A DNA stretch of 51,248 nucleotides. It comes from Flavobacteriaceae bacterium UBA3591. Its GTDB lineage: Bacteria; Bacteroidota; Bacteroidia; Flavobacteriales; Flavobacteriaceae. The first letter of the stretch is position 1. Each line of letters starts with the position of its first letter. Below are positions 45,439 to 51,248 of the stretch, one piece after another. The notes beneath the pieces were generated by a model, which did not search any database, was not told the DNA's origin, and saw only the letters and a list, made by a program, of their open reading frames with translations. The DNA is taken from the NCBI GenBank assembly GCA_002375695.1, contig DFMO01000005.1:1-51248 (forward strand). The letters are read 5' to 3'. A program made the position numbers and the translations under genes.

Positions 45439-45624
45439 TCAAGACTTCTCTGTATCTGTTCTTTTGCCAGAATTTATTAACATTCTATCTTTTAACATTA
45501 CAACTTTTACAGCGTTCAACACTTCATGCTCATTAGCTTTTTCATTAATTGGAAAATACTTTTCAATTTTATATTAATGTTGGATAATTAATCCAGTAGG
45601 TTCACTTTTAGGTTTTCCAACCAT
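45439..45624 (-). pseudogene. Decayed small gene with an internal stop
   Basis: From ATG at 45624 the minus strand codes MVGKPKSEPTGLIIQH, then TAA, then continues in frame as YKIEKYFPINEKANEHEVLN, AVKVVMLKDRMLINSGKR, and ends TGA at 45439-45441. Both halves have protein-like composition, so a 61-codon gene broken by one nonsense change is likely. I do not recognise the family. Confidence 0.35.
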
Positions 45625-45720
45625 TGATTGTTAAAGGTAGCCGTGTTTTTCTATAATTTCTGCTATTAACAAAAAATTTAATATAAATTAACAACAAAAA
45701 GTGTAAACAATGCAAATTAA

Positions 45721-45754
45721 TAAAGCTGAACAACCATCGGGTTGTTCAGCTTTA
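45721..45754. terminator. Terminator after the aldehyde dehydrogenase gene
   Basis: A perfect 15-bp stem TAAAGCTGAACAACC / GGTTGTTCAGCTTTA with a 4-nt loop lies 71 bp past the aldehyde dehydrogenase stop. T-rich sequence follows on both strands. Confidence 0.75.
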
Positions 45755-45824
45755 TTTAAAAAATTAATCCTTTAATAAACTATATTGGTTATTTAGGACT
45801 AAACCTTATGTTATTAGGTTTACA

Positions 45825-47327
45825 TTAAAAGAATCCCATAGGTTTCTTGTCGTAAGAGATCAACATGTTTTTAACAACACGGTAATGATCTAATGCCATT
45901 TTATGGTTTTCGCGACCGAATCCTGATTCTTTAACGCCACCAAAAGGAGCGTGGGCAGGATAGGTATGGTATTGGTTTACCCAAACTCTACCGGCCTGAA
46001 TAGCACGAGGAACTTGGTATAATTCGTGAGCATCGCGAGACCAAACACCTGCACCTAAACCGTAAGGTGTATCGTTTGCGATGGCGATAGCCTCTTCAGT
46101 AGAACTGAATGTTGTTAAAGCTACCACAGGGCCAAAAATTTCTTCTTGGAACACACGCATATTGTTATCTCCTTTTAATACTGTTGGTTGAATGTAATAC
46201 CCTTCAGATAGTTCACCTTCGTAGTTACCAGCGTCGCCACCAGCTAATACTTCGGCACCTTCTTCTTTACCAATATTAATATAACCTAAGATTTTTTCGT
46301 ACTGAGCTTTTGATACTTGAGAACCAATCATTGTTTCAGGATCTAATGGATTTCCTGTTTTAATACCTCTCATACGTTCTTGCATTTTTGCGATAAAATC
46401 GTTAGCAATATCTTCGTGTACTAAAATACGCGTAGGAGCTGTACAAATTTCACCTTGGTTAAGCGCAAACATTAACGCGCCTTCAATAGCTTTGCTATAA
46501 AATTCGTCGTCTTGCTCGGCAACCGATGGGAAGAAAATGTTTGGCGATTTACCACCTAATTCCATTGTTACAGGAATGATGTTTTCTGCTGCGTTGTGCA
46601 ATACTTTACGACCAGTTTCAGTAGAACCTGTGAAAGAAAGTTTTGCAATACGGTTAGAAGTAGCTAAAGCTGCACCTGCTTCTGCACCAAAACCAGTTAC
46701 AATGTTTAATACCCCTGCAGGTAAAACATCACCAATAAGTTCCATTAATGCCATTACACTGGTAGATGTTTGTTCGGCTGGCTTTACAACCGCAGTACAA
46801 CCTGCTGCTAACGCTGGAGCAGTTTTCCAAGCTAGCATTAACATTGGGAAGTTCCAAGGGATAATTTCACCAACAACACCAATAGGCTCGTTTAATACAA
46901 TACTAACCGTGTCTTTATCGTGTTCTGAAATAGAACCTTCGTCGGCACGAATTACTCCTGCGAAATAGCGGAAGTGATCAATACAGTAAGGGATATCTGC
47001 TGCACGAGCTTCACGAATTGGTTTACCGTTGTCTATTGTTTCTAATGTTGCTAAGTATTCGAAGTTATCTTCCATTACTTGCGCAATTTTTAATAAAGCA
47101 TTACTACGCTCAGTAGCTGAAGATGTACTTCAAGAAGGAAAAGCTTCATGGGCTGCATCTAGAGCCAAATCAATATCTTCTTGAGTTGATCGAGCTGCTT
47201 GCGTAAATACTTTACCATCTACTGGCGATACGTTATCAAAATATTCCCCTTTTACAGGTGCCACGAATTTACCGCCAATAAAGTTCCCGTATCTTTCTTT
47301 AAATACAGGTTTTGTTACATTTGCCAT
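45825..47327 (-). pseudogene. Aldehyde dehydrogenase (ExaC/AldB type), interrupted by one in-frame TGA
   Basis: Read as one frame from ATG 47327 to the stop at 45825, this encodes a 500-codon NAD-dependent aldehyde dehydrogenase, a normal length for the ExaC/AldB group. It has RYGNFIGGKFVAPVKGEYF at the start, PWNFPMLMLAWKTAPALAAG, FTGSTETGRKVL, the general base Glu256 in MELGGK, catalytic Cys295 in GEICTAPTR and PYGLGAGVWSRDAHE. Codon 66 is TGA (47130-47132) where the family has Trp (AHEAFPS-W-). The frame is otherwise intact and conserved, so this is either a recent nonsense mutation or a base-calling error. Restart at ATG 47075 would lose 84 N-terminal residues. Such enzymes detoxify acetaldehyde or related aldehydes. 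A frameshifted AraC regulator lies upstream. Confidence 0.92.
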
Positions 47328-47392
47328 AATTATATATTTAGTTTTACTTTTTAATAAATGCTTGCTAAAACAAGCGATTTGTAATTACTATG

Positions 47393-47400
47393 CAAATGTA
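47393..47400 (-). promoter_or_regulatory. Candidate -7 element of the aldehyde dehydrogenase promoter
   Basis: The minus strand reads TACATTTG (TAnnTTTG), 65 nt upstream of the start at 47327. The -33 TTTG is absent, which would fit a promoter needing an activator such as the adjacent AraC-type protein. Confidence 0.4.
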
Positions 47401-47537
47401 CGGTGGGGTGTTATCTTTCTATTTATTGATACGGTTCAATAACTTATGAAAAGAGGTCAATGTGGTGATTTTTAAAATAAAACAACAAGTACATAGGTTT
47501 AATTGACTGAATGACAGCAATTTGGATAAGTGATAGT

Positions 47538-48379
47538 TTATTTTGAAATATCTGTTGGACTAATTCCGAACTTGTTTTTAAAGGCTATACTAAAGTTAGA
47601 TAGGTTGTTATAGCCTATGTCTAAATAGATATCAGACGCTTTTAATTGGCCACCTTGTAGCAATTCTTTTGCTTTTTGAAGGCGTTTATCTTGTAGCCAT
47701 TTTCCGGGGGGGGGTCTTTATATTCGTTGGTAAAATGACGTTTAAATGTGGATAAACTCATATTACAGAGAAAGGCAATTTCTTCCAATTTTAGATTAGA
47801 ATTTATATTACTTTCTACTACTTTTTTAAAGGGTGAAATTTCTTTTGATATTAAAGAATGTAGATAATATTCAAATTGATTGCCGTATTTACTGAGTAAA
47901 TAGAGCATAATTTCTTCAAATTTTAAAAGCAATAAAGCATCGCTATAACTGTGATTTGTAAAGGTTACAGATGATAAAGAGTTGATGAAAGCACCAATAT
48001 AATCATCATTTTCAATTACAAAATAGGGCACCTCTTCTTGGTATGGTTTTACATTGTTAGTATACTTACTTAAGAAATCGGTTAGTTTTTTTTCAGAAAA
48101 AAAGAAGAGTTTACAGTAGTAAATAGCATCTGTATCAAGTAATTCTGTCCATAGCCAATTTCCTTTTTTTAGTAACAGCGACTGCTTTTTATTTACAGCA
48201 ACCGATGTTCCTGCAAAATGCACCTGTTTTTTTCCTACTTGCAGAAAGCTAAACATATTCATGCCTAAATTTACCTTGCTTTTAACAACATCGGTGGTCA
48301 TTTTAAAGTCGTAAACAAATAAGTTTGAATTTGCTTTTTTGTCTTTAATGAAACGTTCAGGTATGTTTTCTATGGACAT
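47538..48379 (-). pseudogene. AraC-family transcriptional regulator frameshifted at a G9 tract
   Basis: From ATG 48379 the frame encodes an N-terminal sensor region and the first helix-turn-helix of an AraC domain (LKLEEIAFLCNMSLSTFKRHF). At the homopolymer of nine G on the plus strand (47706-47714) it shifts and ends at 47642. Reading past the tract in another frame restores GKWLQDKRLQKAKELLQGGQ and the second helix-turn-helix ASDIYLDIGYNNLSNFSIAF, ending at TAA 47538-47540. Seven or ten G would give a continuous protein of about 280 residues (with DPPGKW or DPPPGKW). Such regulators commonly sit beside ExaC-like dehydrogenases and activate them. Slippage-based phase variation, decay or a sequencing error are all possible. 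Confidence 0.88.
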
Positions 48380-48507
48380 TTATCTTTTTTTAGTTTGCAG
48401 GTAGTGGTTTTGTATTACGCTTGTGGCGTAGTTTTTAAAAATACATTTTATTGAATTGTTTGAATATTATGGATTTACCCAAGCTTTTTTTATACGCATA
48501 ACCACCC

Positions 48508-48536
48508 CTAACGCACATGGCTTTTATAAGCGTTAG
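48508..48536. repeat. Short inverted repeat at the left edge of the palindrome-rich region
   Basis: CTAACGC (48508-48514) pairs with GCGTTAG (48530-48536) around a loop containing ATGGCT. TAACG followed by ATGGCT recurs in the longer element near 50996-51012, so this looks like a short member of the same family. It sits 7 bp past the stop of the NTF2-like lipoprotein gene. Confidence 0.5.
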
Positions 48537-48542
48537 ATTGAT

Positions 48543-49031
48543 TTAATTATGTAAACTTATCACTTTTGTTAATTTCCAATTATCACTGTCATTTCGCCAC
48601 ATCGCTATAAATTTACTTGGGATGGATTCGGCATTTGGCTCTTGGTTGTTAAAAAATTTGTGATATCCTATTTGTACTGCTCCATAATTATGTATTGGAT
48701 AGACCTCGACGCTACCGTTAACTAGTTTTCTTGTCACCTTACCACAAATATTATTTTTTGTTCCTTCAATTATTTTTTTCTTTGATGTCATCAATCCTCC
48801 TTTATCGTGAAAAAATTCAATGCTGTCGGAATATATGGAAGCTTGAGTTTCTAAATCACAATTGTTATAAGCAGTAAAAAACTTTTTATCCATTGTTAGA
48901 ATTTCGTCAAACAATGCTTTGTCAATTGGAGTGTAATTTTTAATTACGCTATTTTCTTTATCAGTTTCAGATTGACAGGAAATTAGTATTGTTAAAAACG
49001 TAAAAGCATAAAGAAAAGTAGTTTTTTTCAT
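48543..49031 (-). CDS. Lipoprotein with an NTF2-like (DUF4440/SnoaL-type) domain
   Basis: The 162-residue protein has lipobox LISC (Cys19). The mature part has ILTMDKKFFTAYNNCDLETQ, ASIYSDSIEFFHDKGG, KVTRKLVNGSVEVYPIHNYG and MWRNDSDNWKLTKVISLHN, the order of helix, short strand and final strands seen in DUF4440 NTF2-like proteins. Such domains form a hydrophobic pocket and serve as enzymes or binders; here no catalytic residues can be assigned. It is bordered on both sides by inverted-repeat elements. Confidence 0.8.
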   Translation of the reverse strand: MKKTTFLYAFTFLTILISCQSETDKENSVIKNYTPIDKALFDEILTMDKKFFTAYNNCDLETQASIYSDSIEFFHDKGGLMTSKKKIIEGTKNNICGKVTRKLVNGSVEVYPIHNYGAVQIGYHKFFNNQEPNAESIPSKFIAMWRNDSDNWKLTKVISLHN

Positions 49032-49473
49032 CTATAGTATTTTGTGATTTGTGTTTATAGTTTATTGCCAGGGTGTTTGTGAATGACTTTGTTAAGTGCA
49101 AATTCGATAGGATTTTCCGCCGAAACCAAAAGATAGCAAATTGTAATAAATTCCGGATGAGAATTGAGCGGCAATGAACTATACATATTGTGTCTGTTGC
49201 ACAAGTTACCAATTTTCCTTAATTTCATGGAATGCAAGGAAAAAAGATTTACCAAGAAAAGTTCTTCCACGATTTCCGTTTGAGCGAGCGCGTCCCAGCG
49301 CAAAATTTCTGCCGTCGTCCGCAGTCGCTTTAGGATTTTAACTACTATATGCGCGTACAAAAGATTTTTATGGCGCCAGCGCCCAGAAGCGTATCGACCT
49401 TGTTTTTTTCAATGTAAAACACTTTTTTTAAGACACTTAAATACGCCCGATTTACAACTTGATTAAAAAAACA

Positions 49474-49492
49474 AAGCCGCTTAAAGCGGCTT
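49474..49492 (-). terminator. Terminator after the coiled-coil lipoprotein gene
   Basis: A near-perfect palindrome AAGCCGCTT-A-AAGCGGCTT is followed on the minus strand by TTTGTTTTTTT. It lies about 60 bp past the stop at 49555. Confidence 0.75.
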
Positions 49493-49541
49493 ATGTTGAT
49501 GCGGTTTCTAAAAATTAGGGAGTTGTGCAACGGTTACTAGT

Positions 49542-49551
49542 GTTGTGCATA
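49542..49551. repeat. Unit-boundary box, left copy (GTTGTGCATA)
   Basis: This 10-mer is the exact reverse complement of TATGCACAAC at 50053-50062. The two boxes tightly enclose the lipoprotein gene at 49555-50037. Confidence 0.7.
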
Positions 49552-49554
49552 GTT

Positions 49555-50037
49555 TTAATTCGCAACAATTATATCAGATATAGTTATTCCGTCATAACCT
49601 GCATTTTGATTAGAAAGAGACAAACTATCTCTAATTATTGGTTTAAAAAATATTCTTGTGGTATCGCTCATTATTTTAAATTCGAATGGATATGCGCCAT
49701 AATCTCCTCTATTTGTCTCTAATATTATAGGGTTGCTTTCGTCATAACCAATTTTCGTGACTCCGCTTTTTGCCATAAACTCAACCTTGTCATTTCTCAC
49801 GTCTGGCACAAAAACAAATTCACCCTTGTAAGTACTACCTATTTTATTCGGTTCTGCGTTTGTTTTGAAATGTTTAATAAATACACGTTCGTAAACATAT
49901 TTGGATTGACAATTCTCGATAATTTTATTAAGACTATCATTCTGAATTTGCAACTCGGAAATTTGTTGTTGTAATCCGCTATTATTTCCGCAACTTATTA
50001 AAATTGATGCTGTTATTAGTATTAGAATTATTTTCAT
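49555..50037 (-). CDS. Coiled-coil lipoprotein of unknown function
   Basis: The 160-residue protein has lipobox LISC (Cys16), a short coiled-coil (about 22-45, LQQQISELQIQNDSLNKIIE) and a beta-rich domain (YKGEFVFVPDVRNDKVEFMA, then TRIFFKPIIRDSLSLSNQN). I recognise no family. The gene is boxed on both sides by the inverted 10-mer GTTGTGCATA/TATGCACAAC, with only 3 and 15 bp between box and coding region, so gene plus boxes looks like a unit. Confidence 0.7.
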   Translation of the reverse strand: MKIILILITASILISCGNNSGLQQQISELQIQNDSLNKIIENCQSKYVYERVFIKHFKTNAEPNKIGSTYKGEFVFVPDVRNDKVEFMAKSGVTKIGYDESNPIILETNRGDYGAYPFEFKIMSDTTRIFFKPIIRDSLSLSNQNAGYDGITISDIIVAN

Positions 50038-50052
50038 TTGTTTTTTTTAAAT

Positions 50053-50258
50053 TATGCACAACGGTTCTGGCTATGAGTAGTTCTGGCGCAAATGGGCGAT
50101 GTCCATTCGGCTGGGCACAGAGCCAAAAACCTTGTTTTTCGGTTTTTTATCTTATTATTTCAAAAAGCCAAAACAAGGTTATGGCGATCATTGCAAATTA
50201 GCGATTTCTTTAGGGTTAAGCACCTAATCCCGCATTACTTATAGCCGTTGTTAGCCAC
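50053..50258. repeat. Long imperfect palindrome between two gene units
   Basis: The outer left arm ACAACGG-ttctgg-CTATGAGTA (50058-50079) mirrors the right arm TACTTATAGCCGTTGT (50236-50251). An inner pair, around CCAAAAACCTTGTTTTT and AAAAGCCAAAACAAGGTTATGG, surrounds a centre near 50150. The left end merges with TATGCACAAC (50053-50062) and the right end with GTTAGCCAC (50250-50258). Transcribed or single-stranded, it would fold into one long hairpin with bulges. It is too large and interrupted to be a simple terminator. Confidence 0.75.
50250..50258. repeat. Unit-boundary box, left copy (GTTAGCCAC)
   Basis: The 9-mer is the exact reverse complement of GTGGCTAAC at 50990-50998. The pair encloses the toxin-antitoxin genes. 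Confidence 0.65.
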
Positions 50259-50263
50259 TGGCA

Positions 50264-50677
50264 TTATTTTCGAGCTAAAAATTCTTTCGCAGTTAAAACA
50301 GGAATTTTTGAGTTTTTAAAGTCCTTTTTATTCCGTGTGATAATAATTTCTATTTGATTTTCGATAGCAGAATAATATTGCAATCCGTCTTCGAAATCTG
50401 GAAAATTATCATCGCTCAAAGCTAATTCCGTAATTTTGTCATCTAAACTTAATAACTCAACGAGTACTTTAAATTTCCTCAATATTTCCCTCGCTTCTTT
50501 TGCTGATTTGAGTTTGGAAAGAATATAACTTGTGTTTGCAAATGTTAAAGATGAAATAGTCAGCTCTAATTCCTTTTTGTCAGCTCGAGAAAATAAATCC
50601 GCAGCATCATCATAGAATTTATCTCTTTTCGAAAGTAAATCTATTACGATATTTGTGTCAATTAATAGTCTACTCAT
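50264..50677 (-). CDS. VapC-like PIN-domain toxin (putative ribonuclease)
   Basis: The 137-residue PIN protein begins LLIDTNIVIDLLSKRD with the metal ligand Asp7. It has PDFEDGLQYYSA (Asp94, Glu96, Asp97) and IITRNKKDFKNSKIPVLTAKEFL (Asp119), the acidic cluster of PIN nucleases. The position often occupied by Glu in helix 3 is Asn here (FANTSYIL), as in related Bacteroidota PIN proteins from memory. These toxins cut tRNA or rRNA when freed from their antitoxin. Its ATG overlaps the antitoxin stop by 4 nt. Confidence 0.9.
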   Translation of the reverse strand: MSRLLIDTNIVIDLLSKRDKFYDDAADLFSRADKKELELTISSLTFANTSYILSKLKSAKEAREILRKFKVLVELLSLDDKITELALSDDNFPDFEDGLQYYSAIENQIEIIITRNKKDFKNSKIPVLTAKEFLARK

Positions 50678-50919
50678 TTGTATTTCTCAATTAGGTAATC
50701 GGTATAGGCATCTTTTACGTCAAAATCCTCATTGAGATTTATTACTCCACTTAAACTTTCAACGAGTGGTGTGATTTCCGTTGAATTCTTTTTCTGTTTG
50801 GTGAGCGTAGTCAAATAAGATTCGATAAGTTTCGATAAGCTAATGTTATTCGATTTGGCATAATTCTTTGCACTTTCGATAATTGATTTGTCTAAACTCA
50901 ATGTCAATTTTTTGTCCAT
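50674..50919 (-). CDS. Antitoxin with ribbon-helix-helix N terminus (DUF6364-like)
   Basis: The 81-residue protein starts KKLTLSLDKSIIESAKNYAK, then SNNISLSKLIESYL, a ribbon-helix-helix DNA-binding pattern, followed by an acidic C-terminal tail (VINLNEDFDVKDAYTDYLIEKYK) that would wrap the PIN toxin. It overlaps the toxin gene by 4 nt and is transcribed first, the standard vapBC-type order. Autoregulation by binding the promoter region upstream of 50919 is expected of the family, but no operator was identified. Confidence 0.88.
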   Translation of the reverse strand: MDKKLTLSLDKSIIESAKNYAKSNNISLSKLIESYLTTLTKQKKNSTEITPLVESLSGVINLNEDFDVKDAYTDYLIEKYK

Positions 50920-51248
50920 AACATTTGTTTTACGTACAAATTTAATAAATTATTACGTAGGTTTAGTTTTATCACGAATTTTTTTGTTTGTGGCTAACGG
51001 TTTTGTATATGGCTCGTAGCGTGCAAATTAGAAAATTATTTTCGGATTAAGCTCAAGCCAGATTTTTACATTTTACTATTTATCTTTTTTATTGAAAATC
51101 GTCCACCGAAGGACTACTGCTACCAAAATATAAAATAAAAACGACAGTAAATTTAAAAATTTAGCGACTTTCCAAATATGCCATAACTTCGATTAAGCAA
51201 CTGACTAGCTATGAGTTATACACAGCTTAAGTTTGATTTTCACTAAAT
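50920..51248. other. Right-end intergenic element of the repeat family
   Basis: No gene is seen. GTGGCTAAC (50990-50998) begins an element reading AACGG, GTATATGGCT, CGTAGCG. A mirrored part near 51205-51221 (CTAGCTATGAGTTATAC) shares the 9-mer GCTATGAGT with the palindrome at 50070-50078. The element may continue beyond the window. Confidence 0.55.

Larger units (their letters stand above)
45258..45824. other. Gap with a decayed small gene and a terminator
   Basis: About 570 bases before the aldehyde dehydrogenase stop. It contains a 61-codon minus-strand frame with one internal stop (45439-45624) and the terminator at 45721-45754. Nothing else is recognisable. Confidence 0.45.
49032..49554. 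other. Non-coding intergenic element, about 520 bp
   Basis: No reading frame here looks like a real gene. GTTGCACAA (49196-49204) and TTGTGCAAC (49525-49533) are inverted and bound a GC-richer stretch of about 320 bp that contains GCGCCAGCGC and GAGCGAGCGCG. The terminator at 49474-49492 lies inside. It seems to belong to the repeat family spread over 48.5-51.2 kb. Confidence 0.5.

Noticed and set aside
47130..47132. TGA read as selenocysteine or a reassigned Trp codon
   Set aside because: The position is Trp in the family, not a redox Cys, no SECIS-like hairpin follows, and TGA is used as a normal stop elsewhere in the window (for example at 20852-20854).
49055..49360. Overlapping minus-strand open frames upstream of the NTF2-like lipoprotein
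   Set aside because: They overlap each other in different frames, have no start signal or recognisable family, and lie in sequence that behaves like the intergenic repeat family.
50053..50258. Canonical integron attC site
   Set aside because: The end boxes do not match RYYYAAC and GTTRRRY, and no integrase is in the window. Only the general folded architecture is similar.
48500..51248. CRISPR array
   Set aside because: The repeats are few, of unequal length, inverted rather than direct, and separated by whole genes; there are no regular spacers or cas genes.

Overview
The window is AT-rich DNA from a member of the Bacteroidota, most likely a marine or environmental Flavobacteriaceae. The evidence is a SusC/SusD pair, a T9SS-sorted beta-propeller protein, exosortase XrtF with its flavobacterial partner, a short RpoD-type sigma factor, a eukaryote-like ProS, Bacteroidota promoters (TTTG, about 19 bp, TAnnTTTG), weak ribosome binding sites, and the purH-mreBCD-mrdA-rodA order. 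No rRNA, CRISPR array, insertion sequence or prophage was seen.

Layout. 0-5 kb: FadL/OmpP1-like outer membrane protein and a Gly/Tyr/Arg-rich lipoprotein (minus strand), then proS, tRNA-Glu(UUC) and rpsT (plus). 5-7 kb: coaD, a small membrane protein and surE (minus). 6.8-11 kb: a lipoprotein C-terminal processing protease, a DppC/OppC-like permease and a membrane-anchored DNA/RNA endonuclease (plus). 11-18.2 kb: purH followed by the rod-shape operon mreB-mreC-mreD-mrdA-rodA (minus). 18.4-21.3 kb: MacB/FtsX-type permease, a GAF-domain free-Met-sulfoxide reductase-like protein, and the XrtF pair. 21.3-28.1 kb: a one-directional copper cluster (DUF3347 lipoprotein, HYC_CC_PP protein, CopA P1B-ATPase with extra metal-binding modules, TonB receptor, periplasmic HMA protein, four-helix Csp copper store). 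28.6-33.3 kb: a SusC/SusD uptake pair. 33.4-39 kb (minus): YpdA-like reductase, T9SS propeller protein, rpe, a stand-alone BLUF photoreceptor and the primary sigma factor. 39.2-42 kb: proline operon proC-proB-proA. 42.3-45.3 kb: small lipoprotein, VOC protein, GreA/B-like factor and a small membrane protein, separated by long AT-rich gaps with gene remnants.

The right end (45.4-51.2 kb) looks accessory and partly decayed. An ExaC/AldB-type aldehyde dehydrogenase carries one in-frame TGA where Trp is expected. Its neighbour, an AraC-family regulator, is frameshifted at a run of nine G. Beyond them, small unrelated genes (NTF2-like lipoprotein, coiled-coil lipoprotein, VapC-like toxin with RHH antitoxin) are separated by long imperfect palindromes. 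Two of these gene units are bounded by inverted 9-10 bp boxes, each with its own sequence. This cassette-like arrangement is the most unusual structure in the window.

Working together: the MreBCD/PBP2/RodA genes form the elongasome. The copper genes cover outer membrane transport, periplasmic binding, inner membrane export and cytosolic storage. ProC, ProB and ProA complete proline synthesis from glutamate. Functions are inferred from sequence motifs read by eye; no database search was run.
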